Part shown: piece after piece, positions 35,313 to 46,123 of the stretch | Layout: each line of letters begins with the position of its first letter | Numbering within the stretch: position 1 is the first letter of the stretch | Assembly: GCF_000956595.1 (NCBI RefSeq) | Contig: NZ_JYOO01000011.1 | Coordinates: 1-64,000, forward strand | From: Priestia aryabhattai B8W22 | GTDB taxonomy: Bacteria; Bacillota; Bacilli; Bacillales; Bacillaceae_H | Length of the DNA: 64,000 nt | Reading direction: 5' to 3' | Made by a program: the position numbers and the translations under genes | The notes under the pieces: generated by a model | The model's input: only the letters and a program-made list of their open reading frames with translations | What the model was told of the DNA's origin: nothing | The model's database searches: none

Positions 35313-37115
35313 TTAACGTTTTTTTAACTGTAAAATTTCCATTGCTATTGTCGCAGCTTTTAAATAATCTTTTTGACGCTCTGCTTCTTGCTTTTCTGCT
35401 TCTTTTTTTTCTATCGCTACCCTTTGTGGATAAATCAATATCGTTTGGATATAATCATTCAAAGCTTGCTCCGACAATTCATCATTGATTGACATCATCG
35501 CCAATTCTGAAGCTAGACTAGACAACGAAGACTCGGGCAACCGTTCGATAAATCCGCTCGGATTAGGCTCGTGTCCTTCCTCGTAATAAGCATACAAATA
35601 TAGAACAAGCGCACGATGTTCCTCAACATTGAACTGACCTTGAAGTCGGTCTTGAATTCTAAATGCTACATCCTTATCTTTCAACATATGAGCGATTAAA
35701 AAGCGTTCTGCATTTTGATAAGCCGGTAATAAGCTTCTCTTTACGACTGGTTGTCTATTTATATTATTTCGATTTGGAGAATCATTATCCTTTTTCTTTT
35801 TTTCAGTTCGATACACTTGATACTGCTGTTCTTTAAGCGCATCTAATGAAATGGAAAACTCTTGTGCCAATTGGCGTAAATAATGATCTCTCTCTACAGC
35901 TTTCGTAAGGAGGCTTATTTCTTTCAAAACGTCTTCAATGTATTGCATACGTTCAGATTCATTTTGTAGATTTCGTTTTCGGCGGAGATACCTCATTTGA
36001 AATGCCATAAAGGTCAAGCTGCTATTAATAACATCATTTTGAAACTTCTCTGCCCCGTATTCTTTAATATAATCATCCGGGTCATAACCATCCGGCATCA
36101 CAGCAATCTTAACGGTACAACCCACATTTGTTAAGATAGCAGTTGCTTTGTGCGCTGCTTCAATTCCGGCAGAATCTGCATCATAGCAAATGATAACGGA
36201 CTCTACATTTCGGCGAATAATCTTAGCTTGTTCTTCGGTTAAGGCAGTTCCCATTGTTGCAATTGCGTTTGGGCACCCCGCTTTAACAGCTGAAATAACA
36301 TCTGCAAATCCTTCAAATAAAATAACCTGCTGATTTTTGCGTATATGTTTTTTAGCGCGGTGAAAGTTGTAGAGTGTGCGACTTTTGTTAAAAATAGAAG
36401 TTTCGGGACTGTTTAAATATTTAGGCTGCCCTTTTATCTCTTTTAGCAGGCGCCCTGAAAATGCAATTGTTTTGCCTTGCAAGTCAGCAATAGGAAACAT
36501 AATTCGATCACGAAAACGATCAAAGTACGTTTCATCTTGGTTGCGTTTAATGATTAAACCTGCATGTTCCATCTCTTGCGGATTAAACCCACGTTTTGTT
36601 AAGAACTTACTTACAAATTCCCACGAATCTAAAGCAAAACCTATCTCAAATTCATCGATAATTTCTCGCGAAAACCCTCGATTTATTAAATAATCATAAG
36701 CATCTTGGCCTTCTTTTGTATTTACCAATAAATGATGGTAAAATTTCTTTAAAAGCTCGTGTGCTTCAATCATTTTATTGCTAGGCTTTTGATTATCTTC
36801 TTCATGAGGATGTATCTCATGTTCGAAAGGAATATCTCCTTTTTCAGCAAGCTGCTGAGCTGCTTCCGTGAAGGACAGTCCTTCTAATTCCATTATGAAT
36901 GAAAATGAATTCCCTCCTGCACCGCATCCAAAGCAATGATAAATTTGTTTATCAGGCGATACTGAAAAAGATGGTGTGCTTTCCCCATGAAACGGACAGA
37001 GTCCAAAATAATTGCGCCCTTGTTTTTTTAGTTGTACATAATCGCTTATGACGTCGACAATATCTACTGAATGCCGAATACGGTCGATTACTTCATCAGG
37101 AATTCGATTTGCCAT
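35313..37115 (-). CDS. dnaG: DNA primase
   Basis: Makes RNA primers at the replication fork. 600 aa: the N-terminal CHC2 zinc finger (GLCPFHGESTPSF and YHCFGCGAGG), the TOPRIM core (ILFEGFADVISAVKAG, ICYDADSAGIEAA), and the C-terminal helicase-binding domain are all recognisable. The ATG at 37115 with CGGAG upstream gives the expected start MANRIPDEV. It is coupled with sigA downstream and yqxD upstream. Confidence 0.97.
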   Translation of the reverse strand: MANRIPDEVIDRIRHSVDIVDVISDYVQLKKQGRNYFGLCPFHGESTPSFSVSPDKQIYHCFGCGAGGNSFSFIMELEGLSFTEAAQQLAEKGDIPFEHEIHPHEEDNQKPSNKMIEAHELLKKFYHHLLVNTKEGQDAYDYLINRGFSREIIDEFEIGFALDSWEFVSKFLTKRGFNPQEMEHAGLIIKRNQDETYFDRFRDRIMFPIADLQGKTIAFSGRLLKEIKGQPKYLNSPETSIFNKSRTLYNFHRAKKHIRKNQQVILFEGFADVISAVKAGCPNAIATMGTALTEEQAKIIRRNVESVIICYDADSAGIEAAHKATAILTNVGCTVKIAVMPDGYDPDDYIKEYGAEKFQNDVINSSLTFMAFQMRYLRRKRNLQNESERMQYIEDVLKEISLLTKAVERDHYLRQLAQEFSISLDALKEQQYQVYRTEKKKKDNDSPNRNNINRQPVVKRSLLPAYQNAERFLIAHMLKDKDVAFRIQDRLQGQFNVEEHRALVLYLYAYYEEGHEPNPSGFIERLPESSLSSLASELAMMSINDELSEQALNDYIQTILIYPQRVAIEKKEAEKQEAERQKDYLKAATIAMEILQLKKR

Positions 37116-37156
37116 AGTAACAGCTCCGTATTTCATATAATATTCTTCACTAAGTG

Positions 37157-37627
37157 CTAAATTCCTGCAAGTTTCGACAACATTTTTTCAAAAGCTTGAA
37201 TGAAATGCTGGCGATCTTCTTCACTAAATGCCTTTGGGCCTTTAGTATGACGCCCTGACCGTCGCTCTTTTGCAGAAACATAGCGAAAGAAAAGCACCGT
37301 ATTCATTTCGTCGTCATTATAGTACTTTCCACGAGGAGACAGTGCGTAAACTCCTCTACTTACTAACATGCTTGCTAAGCCAGTATCTTGAGTTACGACA
37401 ATATCCTGCTTGGCTGCGTGATTTAAAATATATAAATCTGCGGCTTCCTTTTCTGCATCCACATAGACCCATTTTCCTGGTGTAGGATTTGTTTGCATGT
37501 GAGCATAGGAAGCAACAAACACAAGCTCGATGTCATATGTATGTGTAAGTTCAACGATTTCTGCTTTAACAGGGCATGCATCAGCATCGACAAAAACTTT
37601 ACTTTTTCTTTTACTATAACTCTGTAT
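37157..37627 (-). CDS. yqxD: UPF0178 (YaiI/YqxD) family protein
   Basis: Soluble PIN-like protein of unknown function. The family motif VFVDADACPVKAEI is at the N-terminus, and DIVVTQDTGLA with the glycine/arginine-rich end (RRSGRHTKGPKAFSEEDR) follows. In this frame there is no ATG, GTG or TTG between the upstream stop and that motif. An ATA at 37627 lies exactly 7 bases after GGAGGG, so I place the start there. A start-proximal indel is the alternative. First gene of the dnaG-sigA operon. Confidence 0.75.
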   Translation of the reverse strand: MQSYSKRKSKVFVDADACPVKAEIVELTHTYDIELVFVASYAHMQTNPTPGKWVYVDAEKEAADLYILNHAAKQDIVVTQDTGLASMLVSRGVYALSPRGKYYNDDEMNTVLFFRYVSAKERRSGRHTKGPKAFSEEDRQHFIQAFEKMLSKLAGI

Positions 37628-37717
37628 TCTACATCCCTCCAGAGATTCCTTCTAACAATTTGTTATTTCCTGTAGATGGCATTTGTCGAATACTTTTTTC
37701 GATTTTGACTTGACTTT

Positions 37718-37746
37718 TATATAAATAGTTTATTCGTTCTTAACAA
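37718..37746 (-). promoter_or_regulatory. SigA-type promoter of yqxD-dnaG-sigA
   Basis: TTGTTA, 17 bases, TATATA on the minus strand, about 90 bases upstream of yqxD. The surrounding 311-base gap is AT-rich and shows no gene. A weak hairpin after yqfL lies near 37900-37935. Confidence 0.5.
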
Positions 37747-37938
37747 AGTCTAAACCTAAAACTATTCTTTTTTATCACAATTTTTTATTATAATATAAAC
37801 AACCTATATTTTCTATACAAAAGTCACTTGTTTTTAAAAGTTCTGTCATATTCATCTTTGGTATATTTTCTTAGGCTTACAGCATACAAACATAAGAAAG
37901 CAATCTCCTTTATTTCACGCACGGAGGAGATCCATCTT

Positions 37939-38742
37939 TTATTTCTTTTTGATGGTATTGAGAATGATACCAGCTGTTTCTTCTACGGCTCTGTTGGATA
38001 CGTCAACCACTTCACAGCCAATCTTATCTACAATCCCTTGGAAAAATTCAAGTTCTTCTTTAATACGACCAATATTAGCATAAATTGCTTTATCGTTTAG
38101 ACCAAGAGACTTTAAACGCTCTTTACGAATATCGTTTAATTTTTCGGGACTAATAGTAAGCCCTATACACTTTTCAGGTGATACGTGAAACAGCTCTTCT
38201 GGTGGATCTACCTCAGGTACAATCGGAACATTGGCTACTTTCAAACGCTTGTGTGCTAAAAATTGAGAAAGAGGTGTTTTAGACGTCCTTGATACACCGA
38301 TTAATACGATATCCGCTCTAAGAATTCCTCTCGGGTCACGCCCATCATCATATTTCACTGCAAATTCAATCGCTTCTACTTTCTTAAAATAATCTTCGTC
38401 TAATTTTCTAGCCATACCAGGCTCATAGCGAGGAGAAAGTTGATAAGAAGATTGAATTTTATCAATTAAAGGTCCAATAATATCAAATACCTCTACCCCG
38501 TTCTTAGACGCTTCTTGAATTAAAAATTCTCTCATTTCGGGCTTTACTAACGTAAAGCCAATAATAGCGTTGTTCATCTTTGCTACTGAAACCACTTCTG
38601 AAAGTGTTGCGATGTCCTCTACGTAAGGTACTCTTTTAATTACAAAGTCTGTCATATTGAACTGACTTGAGGCAGCCTTTACAACTAGTTCAGCTGTCTC
38701 ACCTACAGAATCCGAAATGACATAAAGACATGGGTTGTTCAT
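37939..38742 (-). CDS. yqfL: Pyruvate, phosphate dikinase regulatory protein family (YqfL)
   Basis: A 267-aa protein of the DUF299 kinase/pyrophosphorylase family. The phosphate-binding loop [15 protein letters not shown] lies near residue 150, and the N-terminus [14 protein letters not shown] is typical. In B. subtilis the adjacent yqfL modulates CcpN activity in control of gluconeogenic genes. Here too it lies 33 bases downstream of ccpN, so the two are surely one operon. Confidence 0.93.
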   Translation of the reverse strand: MNNPCLYVISDSVGETAELVVKAASSQFNMTDFVIKRVPYVEDIATLSEVVSVAKMNNAIIGFTLVKPEMREFLIQEASKNGVEVFDIIGPLIDKIQSSYQLSPRYEPGMARKLDEDYFKKVEAIEFAVKYDDGRDPRGILRADIVLIGVSRTSKTPLSQFLAHKRLKVANVPIVPEVDPPEELFHVSPEKCIGLTISPEKLNDIRKERLKSLGLNDKAIYANIGRIKEELEFFQGIVDKIGCEVVDVSNRAVEETAGIILNTIKKK

Positions 38743-38775
38743 ATTTTGTGCATCCCCTTTTTAATCCTTTTTCAC

Positions 38776-39414
38776 TTATAATACTTCATCATTTGCTAAT
38801 GCTACTAGTAATTTTGTAATATTTGTTTTGGTAATGCGTCCCACCACTTCAAAATTGCCGTCTCCCTCTTTAATAACGGGCATAGCATCAATCTGTTTTT
38901 CAATTAAAATCTTAGCAATATCAATTAACAAATCTTCGCGATAGCAATATGTAATGTTGGGCATTCTCGTCATGATAATATGAACAGGAATAGATGTTAG
39001 CTCTTGCTTTCCAATACTCGCGCGCAATAAATCTTTACGCGACAGTACTCCCACTAGCTGAGATTTCTCATCCACTACAAAAAGGGTCCCCACGTCTTCT
39101 AGAAACATTGTACAAATAGCATCATATACCGACACATTTTCGTTCACGACTACCGGGATAGACTGATATTCTTGCACCTGTATTTTTTTTATTTTATCTG
39201 TAAGAAGCTGTGCTCCTGTTTTACCTGTGTAAAAGTAACCTACGCGGGGTCGCGCTTCTAAATAGCCGGCCATTGTTAAAATAGCAAGGTCGGGTCTTAG
39301 CGTTGCCCGAGTAAGACTAAGCTGATCTGCAATATGTTCGCCTGTAATAGGGCCTTCATCTTTCACAATTTGTAAAATTTGTTCTTGTCGTTTATTCAGT
39401 TCGATTGTACTCAC
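38776..39414 (-). CDS. ccpN: Transcriptional repressor CcpN (HTH + two CBS domains)
   Basis: About 212 aa. The N-terminal winged helix (KRQEQILQIVKDEGPITGEHIADQLSLTRATLRPDLAIL) is followed by two CBS domains (about 80-140 and 145-210), which bind ATP/ADP. CcpN represses gapB and pckA during glycolytic growth in B. subtilis. Two consecutive GTG codons compete as start; I use the second. The glyQS genes that precede ccpN in B. subtilis are absent here. Confidence 0.92.
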   Translation of the reverse strand: MSTIELNKRQEQILQIVKDEGPITGEHIADQLSLTRATLRPDLAILTMAGYLEARPRVGYFYTGKTGAQLLTDKIKKIQVQEYQSIPVVVNENVSVYDAICTMFLEDVGTLFVVDEKSQLVGVLSRKDLLRASIGKQELTSIPVHIIMTRMPNITYCYREDLLIDIAKILIEKQIDAMPVIKEGDGNFEVVGRITKTNITKLLVALANDEVL

Positions 39415-39599
39415 CACCTAATCATTAAATGTGACATACTATTTATAAAACATTATATACTTTTTAAGCAAAAGTAAAAGCTATAACTTATTAATTTTAG
39501 CATTTTATCTTTTTAGAATGCCGTTTATTTTACCACGGCTTCTCAAAAAAAGCAGACATTACGCTTACAAAAAGTGAAACTACCTCTTTGCTCCACAGT

Positions 39600-39634
39600 A
39601 AAAAGGGTGTCCCCTACATACTACGAGGCACCCT
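39600..39634 (-). terminator. Terminator of recO
   Basis: The minus strand has the stem AGGGTGCCTC / GGGGACACCCT with one mismatch, then T5, about 40 bases after recO. Confidence 0.75.
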
Positions 39635-39672
39635 AGCGACAGCAATTCCTTGCATATCACTGATTATCTTTT

Positions 39673-40437
39673 CTATTTCTCATCAGAGAGCGAGTGTTTT
39701 AAAGACTCCATCTGATTCAAAAACCGCTTTGTTTTTAAAAACAATCCCGAATATTCTTCGTAATATTGATCAATTACAAATTTTAGTTGTTTTTTTGTTT
39801 CGGGCTTAACAGAAATAGAACCTAACCGCTTTAAATCAATGTAATAAAATAGCCTTAATAGTTTAACCGTCATCGGACTAATTTTCAAATGATAAGGATC
39901 TTTTTCTAAGCATCGATGACAAATAAACCCGCCTTCTCGAATGGAAAAATGAAATGTTCCTTCACCTTGATGACAGACTGCACATTCATTTAATGTAGGA
40001 TGAAGGCCTAGAACGTTTAACATTTTCATTTCATAAATAAATGTTAAGATCTCTGCATCATACTCTTCGTTCATATAATGAATGGTTTGGTGCAGCAGTT
40101 CAAATAGAAATGGATTTGGTTTATTGTTCTCAGTAGCTTTATCTGTTAATTCAAGAATATAAGAAGCATACGCTGTTGTGAAGATATCTTCGCGTATGCT
40201 TCTCATAGATGAGATAACTTCTCCTTGATGGAGAGTACCCATTCCTGAACCTGCTTGTATAAAAAAGTATCCATACGTAAATAATTGTGTGACGGAAGCT
40301 AAGCGACTACTGGGCTTTTTTGCCCCTCTTGCCATAAGACCCACTTTTCCGAGTTCACGTGAATAAATGGTGACAATTTTATTTGATTCACCGTAATCAT
40401 TCGTTCGAATGACAATTCCTTCACACTTTTTAAACAA
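39673..40437 (-). CDS. recO: DNA repair protein RecO
   Basis: Loads RecA on SSB-coated DNA with RecR. 254 aa: the N-terminal OB fold ([25 protein letters not shown]), then a helical domain with a four-cysteine zinc site (CAVCHQG near residue 150 and CHRC 22 residues later). It lies in the era-yqzL-recO operon, 27 bases after yqzL, and ends at a terminator. Confidence 0.95.
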   Translation of the reverse strand: MFKKCEGIVIRTNDYGESNKIVTIYSRELGKVGLMARGAKKPSSRLASVTQLFTYGYFFIQAGSGMGTLHQGEVISSMRSIREDIFTTAYASYILELTDKATENNKPNPFLFELLHQTIHYMNEEYDAEILTFIYEMKMLNVLGLHPTLNECAVCHQGEGTFHFSIREGGFICHRCLEKDPYHLKISPMTVKLLRLFYYIDLKRLGSISVKPETKKQLKFVIDQYYEEYSGLFLKTKRFLNQMESLKHSLSDEK

Positions 40438-40464
40438 TCATCATCACCGCCATCTTACAGAAGG

Positions 40465-40608
40465 CTAAGACAAGGGAGAATTGAGACTTTCGCTGTTGTC
40501 CTCATATGTTTCGGGTCTTTCTTTCACTTCATTTTCAAGTTCCTTAAAAATGAGATAAGTATCAATGCTACCTGTTTGTGAAAAAATGTTCCAAGTAAAA
40601 TTCAACAT
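40465..40608 (-). CDS. yqzL: YqzL family protein
   Basis: A 47-residue protein starting MLNFTWNIFSQTGSIDTYLI with GGTGGGAG upstream. YqzL occurs between era and recO throughout Bacillaceae, and the conserved WxxFxxTGxIDxYL pattern is present. The tail is acidic. The function is unknown. Confidence 0.85.
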   Translation of the reverse strand: MLNFTWNIFSQTGSIDTYLIFKELENEVKERPETYEDNSESLNSPLS

Positions 40609-40763
40609 AGAACTCCCACCTTTCTAACCATAAAGATCAGATACATATTTCAATTCCTTATGTTTAGAATAGCCTTCCGACGTAAAATCATGTAACACAA
40701 TTTTTTACAAATTACCTTCTTTTATGAAGGGATATAAATCGACGCAAACAAGAACTCAAATGA

Positions 40764-42060
<1,297 letters not shown>

Positions 42061-42151
42061 TTATTCGCTCTCCTTTTGCGCTTCTACATGTCTTTTAACT
42101 TGTCCTTTTTTATTATACCACGGGGGTGTAAAGAACCAAAAAGAATCCTTT

Positions 42152-42523
42152 TTAAAACAAATACTTTAAGAAAATAATTCCTCCTATAAGGACAGCAAAA
42201 CACGCATAGACCAACACCGCGGCTGCGGCTGCATCTTTTGCGTGTTTTGCTAGTATGTGATATTCAGGAGAAACTAAATCGACAACTTTTTCAACCGCTG
42301 TATTCATTAACTCTAAGCTGAACATGCCTGCAATCAGAAGCAGCACAACCGTCCATTCACCAGCTGTAATTGACAGCACGGCGCCCAAGAGAAGGACGAT
42401 GAAAGAAGCTGCTACGTGAATTTGCATATTTCTCTGTGTTTTACAAACATAGAGAAACCCTTCTATTGCATAACCAAAGCTACTGACAACTTTAGCTATC
42501 CCTTTTTTATCGCGAGAGTCCAT
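42152..42523 (-). CDS. dgkA: Undecaprenol kinase / diacylglycerol kinase family
   Basis: A 123-aa integral membrane kinase with three helices. The catalytic stretch SLELMNTAVEKVVDLVSPEYH is the DAGK family signature. In Gram-positives this family phosphorylates undecaprenol rather than diacylglycerol. It overlaps ybeY by 17 bases. Confidence 0.93.
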   Translation of the reverse strand: MDSRDKKGIAKVVSSFGYAIEGFLYVCKTQRNMQIHVAASFIVLLLGAVLSITAGEWTVVLLLIAGMFSLELMNTAVEKVVDLVSPEYHILAKHAKDAAAAAVLVYACFAVLIGGIIFLKYLF

Positions 42524-42977
42524 ATTGTTCTAAAATATCTTTTTGACGTGTAAACATCTCTTTTTCATCTTCTGATGTTTCATGGTCATATCCAAGCAAG
42601 TGCAAGAAACCGTGAACCGTTAAGAAGCCTAGCTCCCTCATAAACGAGTGGTTGTATTCTTCTGCTTGCTCATGAGCTTTTGGAATCGAAATGACAATGT
42701 CCCCTAGGACTCTTGGCATCTCATCTCCGATAATTTGCATTTCATCTTCGCCCATTTCTTCTAGCGCAAACGATATTACATCCGTTGGCTGATTTTTATG
42801 GCGGTATTGATGATTGATTTCTTGAATTCGATCATTATCCACAAATGTAACGGATACTTCTGCATCCTCTTGCAGATTTTCATATATAGCAGCGGCTTCA
42901 AGCAGCTGCTCAAGCTCTTTTTGCTGCTCTTTACTCACTTCGTTTGTTTCATCAACAAAATCAATAACTAAACTCAT
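42507..42977 (-). CDS. ybeY: Endoribonuclease YbeY (rRNA maturation factor)
   Basis: A 156-aa zinc-dependent enzyme in 16S rRNA maturation. The zinc motif HGFLHLLGYDHET (H3xH5xH) lies near residue 120. It overlaps both dgkA and pgpH, which indicates tight coupling. YqfG in B. subtilis. Confidence 0.95.
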   Translation of the reverse strand: MSLVIDFVDETNEVSKEQQKELEQLLEAAAIYENLQEDAEVSVTFVDNDRIQEINHQYRHKNQPTDVISFALEEMGEDEMQIIGDEMPRVLGDIVISIPKAHEQAEEYNHSFMRELGFLTVHGFLHLLGYDHETSEDEKEMFTRQKDILEQYGLSR

Positions 42978-45112
42978 ACCTTCACCTTCTCTTTTTTTAT
43001 CTCTGGATATTCAATTCGGGAATGAAAAATCCCATTTAAAGTTTCACATAGTGCTTGGCGAATTAACTCTAGCTCTTTGAGCGTTACGTTACACTCGCTA
43101 AGCTGCTCATCCTGCAAGCGATCTTTAATAATATTTCGCACCAAGTTCTCAATCTTTTCCGGAGTTGGATTGGACATTGACCTTACGGCTGCTTCTACAC
43201 TATCAGCTATGCAAATAACCGCTGCTTCTTTTGACTGAGGCTTTGGTCCAGGATAGCGATATTCTTTTTCATCAATTTTTTCTTCTGTTTGTTCAAGTGC
43301 CTTATGATAGAAAAACTTAAGCAGGGTCGTTCCGTGATGCTGCTCTGCAATATCTACAATCTCTTTTGGAAACTTGTGATTTCGCAAAATGGTAGCTCCA
43401 TCTGTAGCATGTGCGATTATAATATTTTTACTAGTCTTCGGACTTAGTTTATCATGCGGATTGGTAATATTCATTTGATTTTCAATAAAATACTGCGGTC
43501 GCTTCGTTTTACCAATATCGTGGTAATAAGCCCCCACTCTCGCTAATAAACCATTAGCTCCTATCGTTTCGCACGCCGCTTCAGATAAGTTTGCCACCAT
43601 TACACTGTGATGATACGTTCCCGGTGTTTCGGTTAAAATTTTACGTAATAGCGGATGATTAGGACTCGATAATTCAATCAGCTTCATCGTAGATAAAATG
43701 CCAAATCCACTTTCAAAAAACGGAAGCAAACCTATAGTTAAAACGGAAGCAATAACACCAGATGCAATTGACATCATGCTGTAATAGCCAAGCTCTACAG
43801 TACCAATTTGGCCATTTTTAATAAAAATAATAGCAAAGCTAATAATTACGTTTACCATGGCCACAAATAGACCTGCCTGCAAAATCCGTGAACGCCTGTG
43901 CTGCCTGCTTAAAAATAAAATAGCAGCAATATTGCTAATTAAAAAGTAGATCCCAATGTTCATATTAAACGAGGTTGTCAATTCACCATTAAAAATAATG
44001 CTTCCACAAATAGCAAATACAATGCTTGATAAAATAGCAATGCGTTCATCCATTAAAATTCGAATCAGCAAACCTCCCACCGCAACAGGAGCTAAGAAAC
44101 CAATTTCCGATAAATCAATTTGCTGAAACAAGCTTAAGATTTTCATGAGGCCAATCGTAATGGTTGCTACCAATACGTACAACAGCAAGGGCTGATATGT
44201 CTTGGTGTGAAATTCACGCAAATAGTAAATGAGGCCGGCTATCATCATCACAATCAGCAAAGCTAATCCCGCAAAAGGCTGAATAGATCCTTTGTTATTC
44301 AACAATCCCGCGAGCTGGAGCTGACGATATATATCAGGATTAATAAGCTGATTTTCTTCTACAATAATCTGGCCTTGTTTGATTCGAACAGGCTCCACTT
44401 TTTCCACAGCTGCTTGACGGTTTTCAGCTGTTTTTTTGGGATCATAAATCACATTTGGAATAATAGCAAATTTCGCAATGGCATTCATTGAATCCTTTAG
44501 GGAGTTGCTGACATTGGTGTAAACAAGCTGACCTTCTACCTGGTCTTTTTTCTCTTCTACATCGCTAATCTTCACTTGATCTTTCATCACATGATGAACG
44601 GCTGTGACTACAGCGTCTTTCGCAATCGATAAATCACTGTTAGAAGACTGAAGAAGCTGCTTAATAGTATCTTTTGGCAAGTTTTTTTGAATATCTTCAG
44701 GAAGCTTGTCCTCTAGCATTTTTTGTTTAGTTTTTAATACGGCATCTATACTGTCATCTTCATGATCTTCTTTTTCATATTCTGTATTAACTTCCATCAT
44801 CGCATCAAAAATAGATGCAACAAGATCGACTTGGTTCTGTGCGTATTCTGTTTTTTGTGTATACACATCTTCAACGGCTTGTTCTGCCTCTGCCCGTTTT
44901 TTCTCTGTACTCTCTTTATCTTCAATGGTAACGGGTGAGTAAATGGTTTGCGGGGAAATAGACAGTAGTCTAAGATCTAATTCCTGCGGCTTTACATTGC
45001 TATACATAGACGCAAACATCATTATACCTAACAAGGCATATAACCCAATTTGAATTAACCGTAATCGCTCGATCTGTGCCATTGTTTGCTTGATTATCCG
45101 AAACGTTGACAC
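42974..45112 (-). CDS. pgpH: Cyclic-di-AMP phosphodiesterase PgpH (7TM-HD)
   Basis: 712 aa: one N-terminal helix, a large extracytoplasmic 7TMR-HDED domain (about 50-280), seven membrane helices (about 285-465), and a cytoplasmic HD domain. HD-domain residues are visible as YHHSVMVANLSEAA, YHDIGKTKRPQYF and EQHHGTTLLKFFYHKA. It degrades c-di-AMP. YqfF in B. subtilis, with matching length. Confidence 0.94.
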   Translation of the reverse strand: MSTFRIIKQTMAQIERLRLIQIGLYALLGIMMFASMYSNVKPQELDLRLLSISPQTIYSPVTIEDKESTEKKRAEAEQAVEDVYTQKTEYAQNQVDLVASIFDAMMEVNTEYEKEDHEDDSIDAVLKTKQKMLEDKLPEDIQKNLPKDTIKQLLQSSNSDLSIAKDAVVTAVHHVMKDQVKISDVEEKKDQVEGQLVYTNVSNSLKDSMNAIAKFAIIPNVIYDPKKTAENRQAAVEKVEPVRIKQGQIIVEENQLINPDIYRQLQLAGLLNNKGSIQPFAGLALLIVMMIAGLIYYLREFHTKTYQPLLLYVLVATITIGLMKILSLFQQIDLSEIGFLAPVAVGGLLIRILMDERIAILSSIVFAICGSIIFNGELTTSFNMNIGIYFLISNIAAILFLSRQHRRSRILQAGLFVAMVNVIISFAIIFIKNGQIGTVELGYYSMMSIASGVIASVLTIGLLPFFESGFGILSTMKLIELSSPNHPLLRKILTETPGTYHHSVMVANLSEAACETIGANGLLARVGAYYHDIGKTKRPQYFIENQMNITNPHDKLSPKTSKNIIIAHATDGATILRNHKFPKEIVDIAEQHHGTTLLKFFYHKALEQTEEKIDEKEYRYPGPKPQSKEAAVICIADSVEAAVRSMSNPTPEKIENLVRNIIKDRLQDEQLSECNVTLKELELIRQALCETLNGIFHSRIEYPEIKKEKVKV

Positions 45113-45145
45113 AAACGTACCCCCTTTTACAAAAAATAGACCCTA

Positions 45146-46120
45146 TTAAGAAAGGGTCTTTTGGTCAGCGTGTTCGTACGCTTGAATGATGCGTCCCACA
45201 AGTGGATGGCGCACAACATCTGACTGTTCTAGATGAACAAACGAAATACCTTTAACATTGGTCAGGATTTTCGAGACAGCCGCTAGACCAGACTGAGCTC
45301 CTTTTGGTAAATCAATTTGTGAAATATCTCCTGTAATCACCATTTTAGACCCAAATCCTAGTCGTGTTAAAAACATCTTCATTTGCGCCATCGTGGTGTT
45401 TTGTGCTTCGTCTAAGATAACAAACGCATCATCTAATGTACGACCTCGCATATAAGCAAGGGGTGCTATTTCAATAACTCCGCGTTCGATTAGGCGTTGC
45501 GTATGTTCTGTTCCTAATACATCATGTAATGCATCGTACAGAGGCCGCAAATACGGATCTACTTTTTCTTTCAAATCTCCTGGCAAGAAGCCAAGACTTT
45601 CACCTGCTTCAACAGCAGGACGTGTTAAAATAATACGCTGTACGTGACCATTTTTAAGAGCATTAACAGCCATGACAACGGCTAAATACGTTTTACCCGT
45701 ACCAGCAGGCCCAATTCCAAATACCAAATCATTTTTCTTAATAGCAGAAATGTATTGACTTTGTCCTAATGTCTTAACACGAATAGTCTTACCTTTTACA
45801 TTTTTACCAATCTCTTCTTCATATACATCTTCAAAAAACTCAAGAGAATTTTTCTTAGCTAATTGAATCGCATACACAACATCTCGTTCAGATATGGAAA
45901 TATTTTTTCGGATAATGTTCAGTAACTTTTTAAGCATTTCTTCCACTAGCTGAACATTTTCTGTACTTCCGGAGACTACAACAGTCTCACCTCTTGAAAT
46001 GATCGAGACCTGCATTTCTTCTTCAATTCGCTTTAAATTCGCATCTTGTACGCCAAATAATGAAATGGCTTCGTTTGAATCATCAAGTTGTACGTTAATT
46101 GTTACTAGCTGTTCTGACAT
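45146..46120 (-). CDS. phoH: PhoH-like ATPase
   Basis: A 324-aa cytoplasmic P-loop protein, Walker A GPAGTGKTYLA near residue 135 and Walker B FVILDEAQN. The first 100 residues include a KH-like segment. PhoH-YbeY linkage is conserved and suggests a role in RNA metabolism. It ends 33 bases before pgpH. Confidence 0.94.
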   Translation of the reverse strand: MSEQLVTINVQLDDSNEAISLFGVQDANLKRIEEEMQVSIISRGETVVVSGSTENVQLVEEMLKKLLNIIRKNISISERDVVYAIQLAKKNSLEFFEDVYEEEIGKNVKGKTIRVKTLGQSQYISAIKKNDLVFGIGPAGTGKTYLAVVMAVNALKNGHVQRIILTRPAVEAGESLGFLPGDLKEKVDPYLRPLYDALHDVLGTEHTQRLIERGVIEIAPLAYMRGRTLDDAFVILDEAQNTTMAQMKMFLTRLGFGSKMVITGDISQIDLPKGAQSGLAAVSKILTNVKGISFVHLEQSDVVRHPLVGRIIQAYEHADQKTLS

Positions 46121-46123
46121 TCA

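Noticed and set aside
39418-39672. Possible leftover T-box leader before ccpN
   Set aside because: No specifier stem, T-box consensus or antiterminator could be found. The only structure is the recO terminator.
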